From: Methyloligella sp. | GTDB taxonomy: Bacteria; Pseudomonadota; Alphaproteobacteria; Rhizobiales; JALUTE01 | Reading direction: 5' to 3' | DNA length: 5,330 bases | Assembly (NCBI GenBank): GCA_027058255.1 | Contig: JALUTE010000170.1 | Span: 1 to 5,330 of the forward strand | Part shown: positions 4,804 to 5,330 of the stretch, in pieces | Position numbering within the stretch: the stretch's first letter is position 1 | Layout of the letters: every line of letters starts with the position of its first letter | Notes under the pieces: generated by a model | The model's input: only the letters and a program-made list of their open reading frames with translations | Databases searched by the model: none | What the model was told of the DNA's origin: nothing | Made by a program: the position numbers and the translations under genes

Positions 4804-5330
4804 ATGGCAGGCAAGGCGAAGGGAAGGCAGGCAGGCGAAGGGGCGCGCGGCCGGCGCGCGAGCGCCCGCCGCGGCCGGAGGAAGGGAGCGGCCTCGGCTC
4901 CCTCCGGCCTCGCCGCCTTGCAGGAGCGCTTCCAGAAGGCCATCCTGGAGGGGCGTGACGACATTCTCGAGGCCCTCGCGCCGAGCGCGAAGGAGGATCG
5001 CTCGGTCCTGCTCGGGGTCTATCGCAACGCCTATGGTGCGCGCCTGACCGAGGTTCTGGAGAACGACTACGAAAAGCTCGCCCTCTATCTCGGGGACGCG
5101 CAGTTCCAGGCGCTCGCGGCCCGCTATATCGCGGCGTATCCGTCCGACACGCCCAATGCCCGCTGGTTCGGCCGGCACATGGCCGGCTTTCTCGCAGAGA
5201 CCCCGCCTTATGATGCGCGACCGGAGCTGGCGGAGCTCGCGGCGCTCGAGGCGGCGCTCAACGACGCGTTCGATGCCCCCGACGCCCCGGCGCTCGCCCG
5301 CGAGCTCCGCCAGCTCCGGTCGCGCATCAT
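4804..5330 (+). CDS. bufC: HvfC/BufC-family (DUF2063) peptide-modification partner, 3' end missing
   Basis: Partner protein of the MNIO enzyme, thought to bind the precursor and present it for modification in the cytoplasm. 175 codons are present before the right edge; family members usually have about 250 residues, so the C-terminal domain is lacking. The conserved DUF2063 N-terminal helical domain runs from about residue 35: GLAALQERFQKAIL, then VYRNAYGARLTEVLENDYEKL (72-92), LYLGDAQFQALAARYIAAYP (93-112), SDTPNARWFGRHMAGFL (113-129) and ELAALEAALNDAFDAPDAPAL (143-163). The last stretch has AALN where many relatives have an Trp-containing helix (LEWA). Ahead of the domain is an unusual 34-residue Arg/Lys/Gly/Ala-rich tail (KGRQAGEGARGRRASARRGR is part of it) with no signal peptide. 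The RBS favours the ATG at 4804. The only later alternative nearby, TTG at 4918, would cut into the domain. Confidence 0.9.
   Translation, partial: MAGKAKGRQAGEGARGRRASARRGRRKGAASAPSGLAALQERFQKAILEGRDDILEALAPSAKEDRSVLLGVYRNAYGARLTEVLENDYEKLALYLGDAQFQALAARYIAAYPSDTPNARWFGRHMAGFLAETPPYDARPELAELAALEAALNDAFDAPDAPALARELRQLRSRI

Noticed and set aside
1..5330. CRISPR array, tRNA or rRNA genes, insertion sequence, prophage attachment site
   Set aside because: No regularly spaced repeats, tRNA-like cloverleaf, transposase motifs or flanking direct repeats were seen on either strand.

Overview
The window is very GC-rich, with GC-biased third codon positions, compact genes, an ECF sigma/RskA-type anti-sigma pair and MNIO-type RiPP genes. 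This points to a proteobacterium, most likely an alphaproteobacterium. That is inference from style and gene content, because no rRNA or marker gene is present.

Left part (1-1648, minus strand). A biotin-dependent acyl-CoA carboxylase alpha subunit (methylcrotonyl/propionyl/acetyl-CoA carboxylase type) begins at 1100 and runs off the left edge. Upstream of it on the same strand, at 1181-1648, is a small exported protein of unknown function with a clear signal peptide. A 146-bp intergenic region (1649-1794) separates this pair from the divergent plus-strand genes.

Right part (1795-5330, plus strand). An ECF sigma factor overlaps its membrane-anchored, RskA-like anti-sigma factor by 8 bp. After a 151-bp region with a 9-bp dyad and a possible ECF-type promoter comes a bufferin-type metallophore operon. 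It consists of bufA (a 93-aa secreted precursor with six cysteines), bufB (a DUF692/MNIO modifying enzyme) and bufC (a DUF2063, HvfC/BufC-family partner), which is cut by the right edge. A very strong hairpin with 13-bp perfect arms sits between bufA and bufB. It probably lets the precursor be made in excess over its enzymes.

How the genes may work together. The anti-sigma factor would hold the sigma factor at the inner membrane until an envelope or metal stress frees it. The sigma factor would then transcribe bufABC, and BufB with BufC would oxidatively modify cysteines of the precursor in the cytoplasm. The peptide would be exported through its signal peptide to buffer copper in the periplasm. 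The peptide-enzyme-partner relation is established for the families. The sigma/anti-sigma control of this operon is inferred from position and from a promoter-like sequence only. The main point of interest is this RiPP metallophore operon next to an RskA-type sigma switch, with several unusual details: a duplicated Cys module in the precursor, a basic N-terminal tail on BufC, and an intra-operon hairpin.
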